A stretch of DNA of 35,422 nucleotides from Oscillospiraceae bacterium (lineage in GTDB: Bacteria > Bacillota > Clostridia > Oscillospirales > Oscillospiraceae): NCBI GenBank assembly GCA_031260605.1, contig JAISLF010000045.1, positions 1 to 35,422 on the forward strand, in the 5' to 3' direction. Below are positions 1 to 8,593 of the stretch, piece by piece. Made by a program: the position numbers and the translations under genes. The notes under the pieces were generated by a model. The model worked only from the letters and a program-made list of their open reading frames with translations, did not search any database and had not been told where the DNA came from. How positions within the stretch are numbered: the stretch's first letter is position 1; every line of letters starts with the position of its first letter.

Positions 1-128
1 GGCGAACGCTTGCGCACCGCCGCACGCAGGGTCAAAGCCTGTCGCGGGGTGGGAGAATTAGGTCAGCCACCTACTTGCCACAAACTGCCGTCGGGCGCCA
101 ACCGGAAGGTAATTGCTGCTACGATTGC

Positions 129-147
129 TGCCGCACATTGTGCGGCA
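129..147. repeat. Small internal palindrome of copy A
   Basis: Arms TGCCGCAC and GTGCGGCA around a 3-nt centre. The same palindrome occurs at 17885-17903, 32036-32054 and, in the inverted copy, 27471-27489, always about 267 bp inside the left hairpin where that hairpin is present. Confidence 0.85.
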
Positions 148-239
148 ATTGGGTGCGTGTCACGACGCGGTAGGTATTGTTGTGGCGGTTGGAGCGCACT
201 TGCGGTTCAAGGCGTTGCCCCGTTACCACGACAATCTCC

Positions 240-265
240 GTAGGGGACGACGTCCTCGACGTCCC
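240..265 (+). repeat. GTAG palindrome (REP-like) in copy A
   Basis: GTAG followed directly by an imperfect palindrome with arms starting GGGACG and ending CGTCCC. The equivalent positions in copies B and D (17996 and 32146) carry the same unit. Confidence 0.75.
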
Positions 266-561
266 TTGTTTGGTTTGCCGCAGATGTTTGCGTCAGACCA
301 TTGCACCCTGCTATGTGGGTGCGTCGGGTGCGTCCGTCTACCTCCGCGCTTTGCGCGTCGGGACACGCGGCGGATTGCCCGCCGCAACAGCGCAGGGCGC
401 GGTGAGGGTTGGCTTCGCCAAATTCTGGTTGCCACCCGCCGATACCTACTGCCTGCACATAGGGCACAAGCCCGTCCGTCGCCAGTTCTGTCCGGGTTCG
501 GACGCACGGATACGTTCATTTGCAGCTTTGCAACCCGCCTAAGCCCAAAAGCGGCTTCTTT

Positions 562-593
562 GGTTCCTTTCTTGCCAAGACAAGAAAGGAACC
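562..593. repeat. Right-end hairpin of copy A
   Basis: Perfect 13-bp stem (GGTTCCTTTCTTG pairs with CAAGAAAGGAACC) with a 6-nt CCAAGA loop. Identical hairpins lie at 18317-18348 and 32468-32499; a half copy (loop plus right arm) lies at 32645-32663. Confidence 0.9.
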
Positions 594-777
594 GCCCGCC
601 GCGCAGGCGTAAAGCAGAGAGGCGAGGCAAAGCTTCGCCGCAATTACAAACATCGCAACCCCCGGCGCACGGCAGCACGCACCTAAGTAAAAGCCAAACA
701 AAGCGCCAAACCAACTCCCGGGCGGCAGCCTGCCACGCCCCTGCGCCCGACAAAAAATCTGCCCACAACCGCGATAA

Positions 778-803
778 GGGACGCTGAGGGCAGCGTCCCC
801 TAC
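778..803 (-). repeat. GTAG palindrome (REP-like), reverse orientation
   Basis: Read on the minus strand this is GTAG followed by arms GGGACGCTG and CAGCGTCCC, a perfect 9-bp stem. The same unit is at 31569 and 35140 in the opposite orientation. Confidence 0.75.
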
Positions 804-913
804 AGAGACGAAGCCTTAAAAAAGATAAATCCCGCCAAACACTGCAACCCGCGCCGCAGGTCTGCGGTTGCACCTAAGTTAAAGCAAAACCAAAACGACT
901 AAGCCCCGCAACA

Positions 914-940
914 GGGGGCGTCGAGGACGCCGTCCCCTAC
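914..940 (-). repeat. GTAG palindrome (REP-like), reverse orientation
   Basis: Reads GTAG then GGGACGGCG and CGCCCC arms on the minus strand. It lies about 90 bp upstream of nadC. A separate 6-bp hairpin (CCCTGT/ACAGGG, loop GGCA) follows at 951-966. Confidence 0.65.
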
Positions 941-1027
941 AAAAGCCAATCCCTGTGGCAACAGGGAACGCCCCGCCACAGCTCACCCGCAACGCCCCAA
1001 ATCCCCCTTCAAAAAGGATACTATACA

Positions 1028-1861
1028 ATGCAAAACCACCCACCCGCTGACGAATTCATCCGCCGTGCGCTCCTTGAGGACGCGCCTTTTGGCGACATCA
1101 CAACCGAGGCGTGCATTCCCGGGAATGCAGTGTCCTTCGGGCGGTTTATAGTAAAAGCCCCCGGCGTTATCTGCGGGCTGGAGCTTGCCGAACGCGTGTT
1201 TGAGCTTGCCGGAGGCGGCGTTCAGACAGAGCTTTTAGCTAAGGACGGCGATTTTGCCGAAAAGGGCGCGGTCATAATGACGGTTTCAGGCTCCTCGCGC
1301 GTGATTTTGACCGCCGAGAGAATTGCGCTCAACATAATGCAGCACCTTTCCGGCGTTGCAACGGCGACGCGCGCGTTCGCAGAGCAGGTTGCGGGGACAA
1401 CGGCGCGGGTTATCGACACGCGCAAAACGACTCCGGGCTTTCGCACGCTTGAAAAATACGCGGTACGCTGCGGCGGCGGGGCAAACCACAGGTTTTCCCT
1501 GTCAGACGGGGTGCTGCTTAAGGACAACCACATTAAGGCGGCGGGCGGCATAAAAAACGCCGTTGCGGCGGCAAAACGCGCCGCGCCGCACACGCTGAAA
1601 ATAGAGGTTGAGTGCGAGACGCAGGACGAGGTTTTGCAGGCGATAGACGCCGGTGCGGACATTATTATGCTCGACAATATGAGCTGTGCGGATATGACGG
1701 CGGCGGTCACGGCAATCGGCGGGCGCGCCCTGACGGAGGCTTCAGGCAATATGGACGAAAAGAACCTGCGCGAGGTTGCGGCGTGCGGAGTTGACTTTAT
1801 TTCAATCGGCGCGCTGACGCACTCGGTCAAGGCGCTGGATATTAGTCTGAAATTTGAGTAG
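1028..1861 (+). CDS. nadC: Nicotinate-nucleotide pyrophosphorylase (quinolinate phosphoribosyltransferase)
   Basis: Cytosolic enzyme of de novo NAD synthesis: quinolinate plus PRPP gives nicotinate mononucleotide, CO2 and pyrophosphate. The 277-aa length is normal for NadC. The family core is visible: DTRKTTPGFR at about 130-139, the EKYAVRCGGGANHR block at 142-155 and GVLLKDNHI at 161-169, which carry substrate- and PRPP-binding basic residues. The C-terminal barrel strands include IEVECET (192-198), IIMLDNM (212-218), LTEASG (235-240) and ISIGALTHS (258-266). The ATG at 1028 has an AAGGA about 9 nt upstream. No clear promoter is visible; repeat copy A lies immediately upstream. The cyclase-family gene follows after 15 bp, so the two are probably co-transcribed. 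nadA and nadB are not in the window. Confidence 0.96.
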   Translation: MQNHPPADEFIRRALLEDAPFGDITTEACIPGNAVSFGRFIVKAPGVICGLELAERVFELAGGGVQTELLAKDGDFAEKGAVIMTVSGSSRVILTAERIALNIMQHLSGVATATRAFAEQVAGTTARVIDTRKTTPGFRTLEKYAVRCGGGANHRFSLSDGVLLKDNHIKAAGGIKNAVAAAKRAAPHTLKIEVECETQDEVLQAIDAGADIIMLDNMSCADMTAAVTAIGGRALTEASGNMDEKNLREVAACGVDFISIGALTHSVKALDISLKFE

Positions 1862-1876
1862 CGCAGGGGACAGCCT

Positions 1877-2452
1877 ATGCACATAATCGACATCACGCAG
1901 CCGCTCCTTTCCTGCGAGGTTTATCCCGGAGATACGGCGCCGAGCAGCAAGCGCGTCAAAACAATTGAGCGCGACGGATATAATCTGACGGATATTACAA
2001 TATGCGTGCACAACGGAACGCATATTGACGCGCCGCTTCATTTTATTGCCGGCGGTGCGGGTGCGGACGGGCTTGACCTTTCCGCGTTTTACGGCGGCTG
2101 CACCGTGGCGCAGTTTTCGGGCGAGATAGGTGCGGCGGAGCTTGCGCCCGTTCTCGCAGACTGCGCCGAAAGGCTGCTGCTGAAAGGCGGAGTGCTGACA
2201 CTTGCGGCGGCTGAGCTGCTTGCCGAATCGCGCGTGCGGCTTGTCGGTGTTGAGACGCAGAGCGTCGGCACGGACGGCGATATGGCGGCTGTGCACAAAA
2301 CGCTGCTTGCGGCGGGAATTATTCCGCTGGAGGGGCTGCGCTTAGGCGAAGCTGAGACCGGCAACGGCAAATACACGCTTGCGGCGTTTCCGCTGAACCT
2401 TGCGGGGGCGGACGGCTCACCTGTACGCGCGGTGCTTGTTGAAAGGAAATAG
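1877..2452 (+). CDS. Cyclase family protein (kynurenine formamidase-like metal hydrolase)
   Basis: A 191-aa protein with the cyclase/kynurenine formamidase metal-binding signature HNGTHIDAPLHF at about residues 45-56; its His and Asp residues bind the metal in this family. The N-terminal strand IIDITQPL and the YPGD motif (16-19) also fit. Family members hydrolyse arylformamides or related amides, and many clostridial members have no proven substrate. It starts 15 bp after nadC with AGGGGAC upstream, so the pair is probably an operon. Being next to nadC suggests a tryptophan-to-quinolinate link, but no other kynurenine-pathway gene is present, so the substrate remains open. It runs convergently into the mrdA-like gene. 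Confidence 0.88.
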   Translation: MHIIDITQPLLSCEVYPGDTAPSSKRVKTIERDGYNLTDITICVHNGTHIDAPLHFIAGGAGADGLDLSAFYGGCTVAQFSGEIGAAELAPVLADCAERLLLKGGVLTLAAAELLAESRVRLVGVETQSVGTDGDMAAVHKTLLAAGIIPLEGLRLGEAETGNGKYTLAAFPLNLAGADGSPVRAVLVERK

Positions 2453-2463
2453 GGTACACAAAC

Positions 2464-2497
2464 AAAGCGAGGACGAATGCAAATTCGTCCTCGCTTT
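2464..2497. terminator. Bidirectional hairpin terminator between convergent operons
   Basis: A perfect 15-bp stem (AAAGCGAGGACGAAT with its complement) and a GCAA loop, located 12 bp after the cyclase gene and 24 bp beyond the stop of the opposing penicillin-binding protein gene. The A/T ends of the stem give a short U run in both directions. The U tract outside the stem is weak, so efficiency is uncertain. Confidence 0.75.
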
Positions 2498-2521
2498 AGT
2501 ATGAGTATATGGAGCCGCAGT

Positions 2522-4777
2522 CTACACACCGCCCTCGACCGTGTCTGTTCCGACGATTGAGGTTCCGAAATAGTCCAGCAAAACGGTGCGCGCGACGGCT
2601 ATGACGTTTTTGCCGGCGCCTGCCTTTTCGATTACAACGGAAATTGCAAGCTGCGGGTCTTCCGACGGCGCGAAGCACATAAACACGCCGTTATCAACCG
2701 ATGAGGTTGAGGACTGCGTTGTTCCCGTTTTGGCGGAAACGTGGAACGACAGGTCTGAAAGACCGATTGTCGTTGCAGTCGTGCGCGCGGTTCCGCGCGT
2801 AACGACCTGACGCATACCGTCCTTAATCAAATAAAGAAATTCAGGGTGCTTAATTTGCCACTTGGCTGTCGGCTGCCACTCAAGTATTGTCTTTTCGTAT
2901 CCTGCCGACTTGATTGCGTGCAGAATCGTAACATTGTTCAGTGTGCCGCCGTTTGCGATTGTCGAGCAGTAGTTTGCTATTTGCAGGGGGGTGTAGTAGC
3001 TTATGCCCTGCCCAATGGAAACCTGAACCGTATCTCCGCTAACCCAGTAGCCCTCTTTTTCGCTGCTCGGAATGTCCTCATACGCCATGCCGGGGTGCGA
3101 CGCCAGGTCGATTGCCTTGAACAGCTCAAGCTTAGCCTCCGGCGTTGCGACAATGCCTTTTCTCTCGGCAATTTCAATACCGGTATTGTCGCCGAAGCCG
3201 AATTCCCTTGCAGCTTCGGCAAGCTTATAGCGTCCGACAGTGTCGTCATCACCGACGGTGAAGAAGAATACATTGCAGGATTCGCGTATCGCGCCGACGA
3301 CATTCAGGAAGCCGTGGGTGACGCGTGCCTGAGAATAAATCCAGCAGCGCGGGGCGTAGCCGGAATCAATATACCTGCGGTAAATTCCGGTGTCCTCAAT
3401 CTCCGTTTCTGCCGTGATACGTCCCGCAACAAGCCCTGCATATGCGGTTATCGGTTTGAAGGTTGAACCGGGGTTGTACGTTCCCGAAACGGCACGATTA
3501 AACAGCGGGCGGTTCGGATCCTTGCTCAGCTCTTCATATTGCTCGGTGAATTTTGCGGGGTCAAACGTCGGCACGGAGGCAAGCGCAAAAATCTCGCCCG
3601 TATACGGGTCTATAACAACAACGGAGCCGCCGGGGATTTTCTTGTCGTCCTCACGCTCGGAGTTGATTAGGTCGATATGCTCAATCAGCGCGTCCTCCGC
3701 CGTTTTTTGCATATCAATGTCAATTGACAGATAGACGTTGTTTCCCGGAACGGGGTCTACGCGCTCAAGGATTGACACAACGGCGCCGTTCGGCGCAATC
3801 TCCTGCTTCTCATAGCCGTCTACGCCGTGGAGCTGCTCTTCAAATGCCTGCTCAACGCCTGTTTTTCCGACAAAAGAGCCGAAGGAGTAGTTCGGGTTGG
3901 ACTCATATCCGTCTCCGTCGCCCTTTAGCTTTCCGTCTCCGTCAACATCCTCGCCGTACCACTCCGTGTCGGTCATCTTGCCGATATAGCCGAGTAAATG
4001 CCCCGCGCTTTGCGTGTGATAAGTGCGCGTGAAGGTTTCGTTTATGACGACGCCGGGAAACTTGCGCTCGCGGATTATCGTTATAAATTCCGGCGTGAGG
4101 TTCTTTGAGAAAACATACGGGTCGAGAAAAAAGCCCTCTAAAAGACGAAGCTCCAGCTCGTAGCGTATGCCGATTATAATGCGCGCGTCGGCAATATTCG
4201 TTACATAAGGAATCTTGTAGTGCTCCTTAAAGTACACAAGAAGCTCCGGCGCCGAAAGACTGCCGTTTTCATCCTTTGAGAAATAATCTACAGTTTTTGT
4301 GGGGTCGTTCTCGTCTGTCTTTTTCTTTTCCCTCAGCTTGAAATAGTCGAGATACCGGTTAAACCTGATCATTTCCTGGCTGCCGGAGGTGAAGCGGTAC
4401 ACAAACGGAGCGGAGCTTGTAATCGGCAGCGTGTCCGTCGGGAAAATACCCATCTCGGCGGCGAGATACGTCAGCTCGCGGATATACTCGTTCATGTCCC
4501 CGCTGGAGGCAAGCTCCGAGTGCGACAGAAGCAGCTCATAGGAGGGCTTCGAGGATATAAGCAGCTTGCCGTTCCTGTCGAGAACGTCTCCGCGTTTTGC
4601 GGTGAGTGTGACTATTTTTATTGTCGTCTGAATGTCGCTATCGACGGAGGCGGCGGTGCCTGCACCGTCAAAAATCTGGATTTTGTACAGGAAAATTGAA
4701 AAAATCAAAACGGGTATGACAATAAAAATGCCTATGACAAACCTTATTCGTGCCTGGTTGTGCTTAAATAAACGCAT
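2522..4777 (-). CDS. mrdA: Penicillin-binding protein 2 (class B, elongation transpeptidase)
   Basis: A 751-aa membrane-anchored D,D-transpeptidase that cross-links peptidoglycan during side-wall growth. One N-terminal membrane helix (about 12-31) is followed by the PBP dimerisation domain (about 55-330) and the transpeptidase domain (about 385-735). All three active-site motifs are present: STFK (438-441, nucleophile Ser438), SCN (500-502) and KTGT (683-686). The ATG has a strong AAAGGAGG-type site at 4785-4794. It is the last gene of mreC-mreD-mrdA, which supports a PBP2/MrdA role rather than the division protein FtsI or the sporulation protein SpoVD. Odd feature: an acidic, Gly/Asp-rich insertion at about 276-293 that resembles a calcium-binding loop. 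rodA and mreB are not in the window. Confidence 0.93.
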   Translation of the reverse strand: MRLFKHNQARIRFVIGIFIVIPVLIFSIFLYKIQIFDGAGTAASVDSDIQTTIKIVTLTAKRGDVLDRNGKLLISSKPSYELLLSHSELASSGDMNEYIRELTYLAAEMGIFPTDTLPITSSAPFVYRFTSGSQEMIRFNRYLDYFKLREKKKTDENDPTKTVDYFSKDENGSLSAPELLVYFKEHYKIPYVTNIADARIIIGIRYELELRLLEGFFLDPYVFSKNLTPEFITIIRERKFPGVVINETFTRTYHTQSAGHLLGYIGKMTDTEWYGEDVDGDGKLKGDGDGYESNPNYSFGSFVGKTGVEQAFEEQLHGVDGYEKQEIAPNGAVVSILERVDPVPGNNVYLSIDIDMQKTAEDALIEHIDLINSEREDDKKIPGGSVVVIDPYTGEIFALASVPTFDPAKFTEQYEELSKDPNRPLFNRAVSGTYNPGSTFKPITAYAGLVAGRITAETEIEDTGIYRRYIDSGYAPRCWIYSQARVTHGFLNVVGAIRESCNVFFFTVGDDDTVGRYKLAEAAREFGFGDNTGIEIAERKGIVATPEAKLELFKAIDLASHPGMAYEDIPSSEKEGYWVSGDTVQVSIGQGISYYTPLQIANYCSTIANGGTLNNVTILHAIKSAGYEKTILEWQPTAKWQIKHPEFLYLIKDGMRQVVTRGTARTTATTIGLSDLSFHVSAKTGTTQSSTSSVDNGVFMCFAPSEDPQLAISVVIEKAGAGKNVIAVARTVLLDYFGTSIVGTDTVEGGV

Positions 4778-4784
4778 GGTTAGA

Positions 4785-4794
4785 TTCCTCCTTT
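4785..4794 (-). promoter_or_regulatory. Strong ribosome binding site of mrdA
   Basis: Minus-strand AAAGGAGGAA located 7 nt upstream of the ATG at 4777. It fixes the start codon of the penicillin-binding protein and is much stronger than the sites of mreC and mreD. Confidence 0.8.
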
Positions 4795-4892
4795 ATGCGG
4801 CTATGCCCGCGCCAGGGTGCGCGGCGGTACAGCTTATCGGCAGCGCGGCAATAACGGCTGCCGGAATATGTTGCTTTTGCTCTGCGATGAAC

Positions 4893-5468
4893 TCACCGCG
4901 TTTCTTTTTTTCGTGAAAACGGCTTTGCCAAAAAGTATACGAGCGGTGAAAACGGCAGGGATATTAACGTCTGGCGGAAAATAACGGCGATGCAGGAGAA
5001 CGGGCTAAGCTGCAGAAGCAGCATATATACAAGCGCCTGTGCAATTCCGCAGGCGACAAGCGCACCGGCAGACATCAGCAGGAACGTCCAGAATCCGCGT
5101 CTTAGAATGTCCCCGTCAACTGCCGCCGCAACAATTGCGATGAGCGTCAGCATAACAGTGAAGATTCCCGGCGGGCCGCCGTTTGCAAGGTCGCACAGAA
5201 CACCCGCGATAAGCCCGAACGCCGCGCCCTGCCAGTCACGCTCACGTCCTACCTTTGAGCCGGGCGGTGTTTTTTCATTTATGCCGATAGCAACGGCAAG
5301 CATAGGCAAAAGCATTGGAATGGTCTTAAAAACATTCAGAAACGGAAAGATTACGCCCTGAAGAATGTATACAACAGCAATCAGAAGCAGAGAAAAAATC
5401 ACACGGAAAACACGCTTGGTGCCGCCGCCTATATCTGTTACTCTTATCTGTCTTCTGAAAAAAACCAT
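4893..5468 (-). CDS. mreD: Rod shape-determining protein MreD
   Basis: A 191-aa integral membrane protein with about five hydrophobic segments (about 21-43, 47-62, 81-95, 101-118, 127-152, then a C-terminal pair). In the rod complex MreD bridges MreC with the elongation synthases. Sequence similarity in this family is weak; the call rests on size, hydrophobic profile, the GLIAGVLCDLANGG segment (a typical G-x-xxD-x motif in MreD) and position between mreC and mrdA. The ATG at 5468 is 20 bp after the mreC stop and has a GGAAG site. The 115 bp to mrdA hold no gene. Confidence 0.88.
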   Translation of the reverse strand: MVFFRRQIRVTDIGGGTKRVFRVIFSLLLIAVVYILQGVIFPFLNVFKTIPMLLPMLAVAIGINEKTPPGSKVGRERDWQGAAFGLIAGVLCDLANGGPPGIFTVMLTLIAIVAAAVDGDILRRGFWTFLLMSAGALVACGIAQALVYMLLLQLSPFSCIAVIFRQTLISLPFSPLVYFLAKPFSRKKETR

Positions 5469-5488
5469 ATTACTTCCGTTTGCCGAGA

Positions 5489-6328
5489 TTATTTTTGATA
5501 GTCTGTGATTATGTTAATGTCCATTGCGTTGCCGAGCATAGCTTTCGGCGTTACTATTGCGTACATACCGAGTCCGGACTTGTTCGCCACAACAGCCTCA
5601 ACGTACCCGATTACAAGCCCCTCCGGCAAAACGCCCGCCGCACCGGAGGTCATAACAACGTCGCCGTTACGAATCGGCGTTGCCTCCTCCAGATACGGTA
5701 TCATCAGCTTGCCCTGCTGCGCAAGGTCGAAATTCCCCTGAACAAGGGCGGCTATCTTCTGGTCGCCGACGTAAACGCCGGCGCTGAAGGTTGTGTCTAT
5801 AATCGAGGTGCAGGAGGAGGTTGTGGTGTTGACAGAGTCAACAATGCCGACAAGGTCGCCTGTTGTGGACACAATCGCGTTGCCCTGCGCAATATCTGAA
5901 TACTGAGTGCCGCGGCTGACGGTGAAGGTTTTGGACCAGCTTGATGCCGACCACGTGAGTATTCTGCCTGTGTCCCAGTGAAAGTCAGCATGGCGCTGCT
6001 TTAGGTCAAGCAGATTGCGGAACTGCTCATTTTCGTACATAATGTCCGTGTAGTTGAGGGACTCCTGCTCATACTGGCGCAGCTGTGCTTCAAGCTCCTG
6101 CTTTTCACGCTGGAGTGTTTCATATTCAAAGGTGTAGCCGTAAACGCTCTCGACAAAGCGCGCGATAGACGCAATGGGGCGCTTCCAGAGTGTTGAAACA
6201 TCCGAAAGAAACCCTCCGACGGGACCGCCGCCCTTGCCCGCGCCGATTGAAACAGCGGAAATGATTGCAAGTAAAACAGCGACGGCGATAACCGTTATTT
6301 TCTTTTTAGTAAGTTTGAATCTTTTCAT
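5489..6328 (-). CDS. mreC: Rod shape-determining protein MreC
   Basis: A 279-aa bitopic scaffold protein of the elongation complex. A basic N-terminus (MKRFKLTKKK) leads into a membrane helix at about 11-29, then a coiled coil (about 66-110, rich in Glu/Gln/Leu heptads) and the beta-rich MreC domain (about 120-275) with the typical GDLVGIVDSV (157-166) and NGDVVMTSG (221-229) segments. The length is typical. The ATG is preceded by AAGGAG. The gene starts 32 bp after the U32-like gene and is 20 bp from mreD, so all are read from one transcript. Confidence 0.95.
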   Translation of the reverse strand: MKRFKLTKKKITVIAVAVLLAIISAVSIGAGKGGGPVGGFLSDVSTLWKRPIASIARFVESVYGYTFEYETLQREKQELEAQLRQYEQESLNYTDIMYENEQFRNLLDLKQRHADFHWDTGRILTWSASSWSKTFTVSRGTQYSDIAQGNAIVSTTGDLVGIVDSVNTTTSSCTSIIDTTFSAGVYVGDQKIAALVQGNFDLAQQGKLMIPYLEEATPIRNGDVVMTSGAAGVLPEGLVIGYVEAVVANKSGLGMYAIVTPKAMLGNAMDINIITDYQK

Positions 6329-6360
6329 TTGCCGTGTCTCCTTGTAGATGCGTGCGAGGA

Positions 6361-8505
6361 CTAAATAATGTCCGCGTCCTCGAAGCCGCCGCGCAGAATA
6401 TCTGCCGGGCGATAGTCATTTTTGCCTTGAAAGCGGTTTAGCACAGTCACGCATTCGGGCGGACTTTCTGTTGTAAAGTGTATTCCGCGGGACGGGACAA
6501 AGGTCTTTGCCGTTTCGTCCGTTCTGTCCGCCAGGAACATTTTTTTTGAGGAAAACAAGGTTGCGCCGGAATCCCCGTCACGCAAAATACGGAAGCTCTC
6601 GCCGGTGTGTCCGTAAAGTATGTCGCTTGAGGTAACGGCGGAGGGAATGACCATTTCGGGTATGCGCCCAAATGCCATTATCTCCGTTTCAATGTCCTTT
6701 GAAACAGCCAGAGCCGCCGCACGGGGAATCGAGTATTTCAGGCAAACGCCGGAAAGTCCGAGCCTGCGCGCGGCCTTGACGGCAAGGGAGGACGCAACTG
6801 CCATCTGCGGTCCGCCATAAACGGAAAAGCCGAGTTTTCTGGCAAAGAGCGCCGCGCCGGGTCCCGGCGCCGAGACGCGGGTAAGTCCGAGACGCAAAAG
6901 CGCCGTCAGCCCGTCTGAAAACGGCTCAAGTGCCGCCGTTTGCGGCAGACTTATGCCAATGACGACTTCGTTTTCGCGGGCAAGCCTTAATATTTCGCGC
7001 AGGCGGGTAGTTTTTTTCGTCTCCCAGAGCGGCAGATAGATGACGTCCGGCTTTGCTTTAATAAATGCGTCTGAAACCTGGGTGATTTTTTCGACGTAAG
7101 CCGTATAGCGTATTTTGTCCGGCGCTTCCGGATAAACGCTCTTTTCGGCGGCATAATCATAAGCGGCTACGCGCGGGCGGGCGGCGGCAGCCCGCTCTCT
7201 CCGGCGCTCAATGACGCGGAAGGCGGTCTTCAGTGAACGCAAAACAGCGTCCGGGTCTGTGTAAACGCCGGGGTCAAGCTTAAACTTTACAGAGCGCGGG
7301 TAAAAAATAGTACCCTCTGTTTGCGTGAGCTGTTTTGTAAGCGAATTGCGCACTGTGATTTCGTTTTTATCCTGCCCCGCCAGCATATCAGAAAATGCGT
7401 TTGAGGTTTTGTCCTCAATAAAGCCGCGCATCATAACATCCTCGGCGTATGTGTTTGAATCGACGGCGGCGGTGTTGCCTGACGCGTCTGAAACCGCGAT
7501 TTTAACGGTTTGCTGCCGCTCCGCGACACAGAAAATATCCAGCGGGACGTTGCCGTTTTCCTTGTTTGTGTACTCGCGCTCAGCCGTAATAACAGCTGAA
7601 TGCGCAATCGCGCGAGGGTGTTCCTGAAAAAAATCCGTCTCCTGCTCGTCCCAGACAAACCCGCAGCGGTCCCGCTCTGACAGACGCTCTAAAAACTCAA
7701 TGTCCTCCGGGCGCGTTACGCCGAAACGGCAGAGATTTGACCAGCACCTGACCGCCGCGAATATAAATGACGGAGGGTCCGCAAAATTGCCGACCTCAAG
7801 CGCCGTTATGCCGGAAAGCCCGTCCATACAGTGCAGCAGACATCTGTTTTTCAGCCGCAGAACATAGTTTTCGCCGTCGCGGTTTATGCTGTGCAGGTCG
7901 TGCGGGTCAAAGGTCAATTCGCCTGCGGACTTTATCAGGCGCGGCAGAACATTTCCGTGCGCGAAAAGTGCGGTTTCAAGTCCGAGCGCTACGGCGGACG
8001 CGATAATCGGCGCCGCCTGCTCTTGTGACAGGTCGGTCGGGATTGTAATGCGTTTGCTTCCGGCGCCCGCCGCAAACCGCAGCTCCTCATCTGTGCGCAG
8101 ACAAAACTGCTCCGTCAGGTGAATAGGCGTTTGCGGAAAGCTGCGCCGCATTTCAAGCAAAAGTCCGAAGTCCGAGACGCGCAGCGCGTCCGCACCTGTG
8201 CGCACGCATGCCGCCGCCGTCTGCATAGCGCGAGTGGAACCAGCGGAGGTGGGCGTGCCCGAAAAGTCCGCAAAAATCTTGCAGTTTCTGTAGTGCGCAT
8301 AAGGCACGGCGCGGCGAAAGTCCGAAAAGGACGTTTCAAGCGCGGAAGCGCTTTTTGCGACACGGCAGTAAACCGCGTCTGCTCCGCCCTGAACCGCCGC
8401 CGTCACCCCGGCAATGCCGACAGCGGGCGCGGTTATCTGATACGGGTAAAAAGAACGGCTCTCCTCCGCAGTATTAAGTTGTGGCAAGAGATTATCTTTT
8501 GTCAT
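6361..8505 (-). CDS. Divergent U32 family (DUF3656-like) protein lacking the usual cysteines
   Basis: A 714-aa protein. The N-terminal part (about 22-260) has the U32 TIM-barrel pattern, including ITAPAVGIAGVTAAVQGGADAVYC (start of the barrel), an ETALFAHG segment (177-184) where typical members have E-x-F-x-HG, and RCLLHCMDGL (221-230). The C-terminal half (about 445-714) repeats a barrel-like pattern ending in AFGRIPEMVI, like the second half of larger U32 proteins. U32 proteins (RlhA, TrhP, UbiU/V relatives) usually carry cysteines after the HG motif that bind an iron-sulfur cluster; here the equivalent stretch HGNVLPRLIKSAG has none, and the late Cys positions are also replaced. No clear ribosome binding site precedes the ATG at 8505. 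It lies downstream of ireB, an association also known in Bacillus. Confidence 0.8.
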   Translation of the reverse strand: MTKDNLLPQLNTAEESRSFYPYQITAPAVGIAGVTAAVQGGADAVYCRVAKSASALETSFSDFRRAVPYAHYRNCKIFADFSGTPTSAGSTRAMQTAAACVRTGADALRVSDFGLLLEMRRSFPQTPIHLTEQFCLRTDEELRFAAGAGSKRITIPTDLSQEQAAPIIASAVALGLETALFAHGNVLPRLIKSAGELTFDPHDLHSINRDGENYVLRLKNRCLLHCMDGLSGITALEVGNFADPPSFIFAAVRCWSNLCRFGVTRPEDIEFLERLSERDRCGFVWDEQETDFFQEHPRAIAHSAVITAEREYTNKENGNVPLDIFCVAERQQTVKIAVSDASGNTAAVDSNTYAEDVMMRGFIEDKTSNAFSDMLAGQDKNEITVRNSLTKQLTQTEGTIFYPRSVKFKLDPGVYTDPDAVLRSLKTAFRVIERRRERAAAARPRVAAYDYAAEKSVYPEAPDKIRYTAYVEKITQVSDAFIKAKPDVIYLPLWETKKTTRLREILRLARENEVVIGISLPQTAALEPFSDGLTALLRLGLTRVSAPGPGAALFARKLGFSVYGGPQMAVASSLAVKAARRLGLSGVCLKYSIPRAAALAVSKDIETEIMAFGRIPEMVIPSAVTSSDILYGHTGESFRILRDGDSGATLFSSKKMFLADRTDETAKTFVPSRGIHFTTESPPECVTVLNRFQGKNDYRPADILRGGFEDADII

Positions 8506-8593
8506 AATTCAGGGGAGTAGTGCGCCGCTATAGGCACACAGGGATACAGCCGATTACACACGGGCAAATCGGCGCGTTGCGCTATGCAGAGGG

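Larger units (their letters stand above)
1..945 (+). repeat. Composite repeat, copy A (left end outside window)
   Basis: Non-coding, hairpin-rich block upstream of nadC. Positions 1-593 align with the right part of copies B (17756-18348) and D (31908-32499). The small palindrome at 129, the GTAG palindrome at 240 and the right-end hairpin at 562-593 keep nearly the same spacing in all three (432-433 bp from the first palindrome to the hairpin). The left hairpin would lie about 137 bp before the window starts. Positions 594-945 form the right outer arm: they are an inverted version of the sequence lying outside the left hairpin of copies B and E, with GTAG palindromes in reverse orientation (719-747, 778-803, 914-940). 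Long open frames here are not conserved between copies. Confidence 0.85.

Noticed and set aside
113-787. 224-aa open frame across repeat copy A
   Set aside because: The matching region of copy B changes frame because of single-base indels (one near 18085), and other frames and the opposite strand are equally open. It behaves as repeat sequence, not as a protein gene.
1222-1896. Long minus-strand open frame over nadC
   Set aside because: Shadow frame of a well-supported gene in GC-rich DNA.
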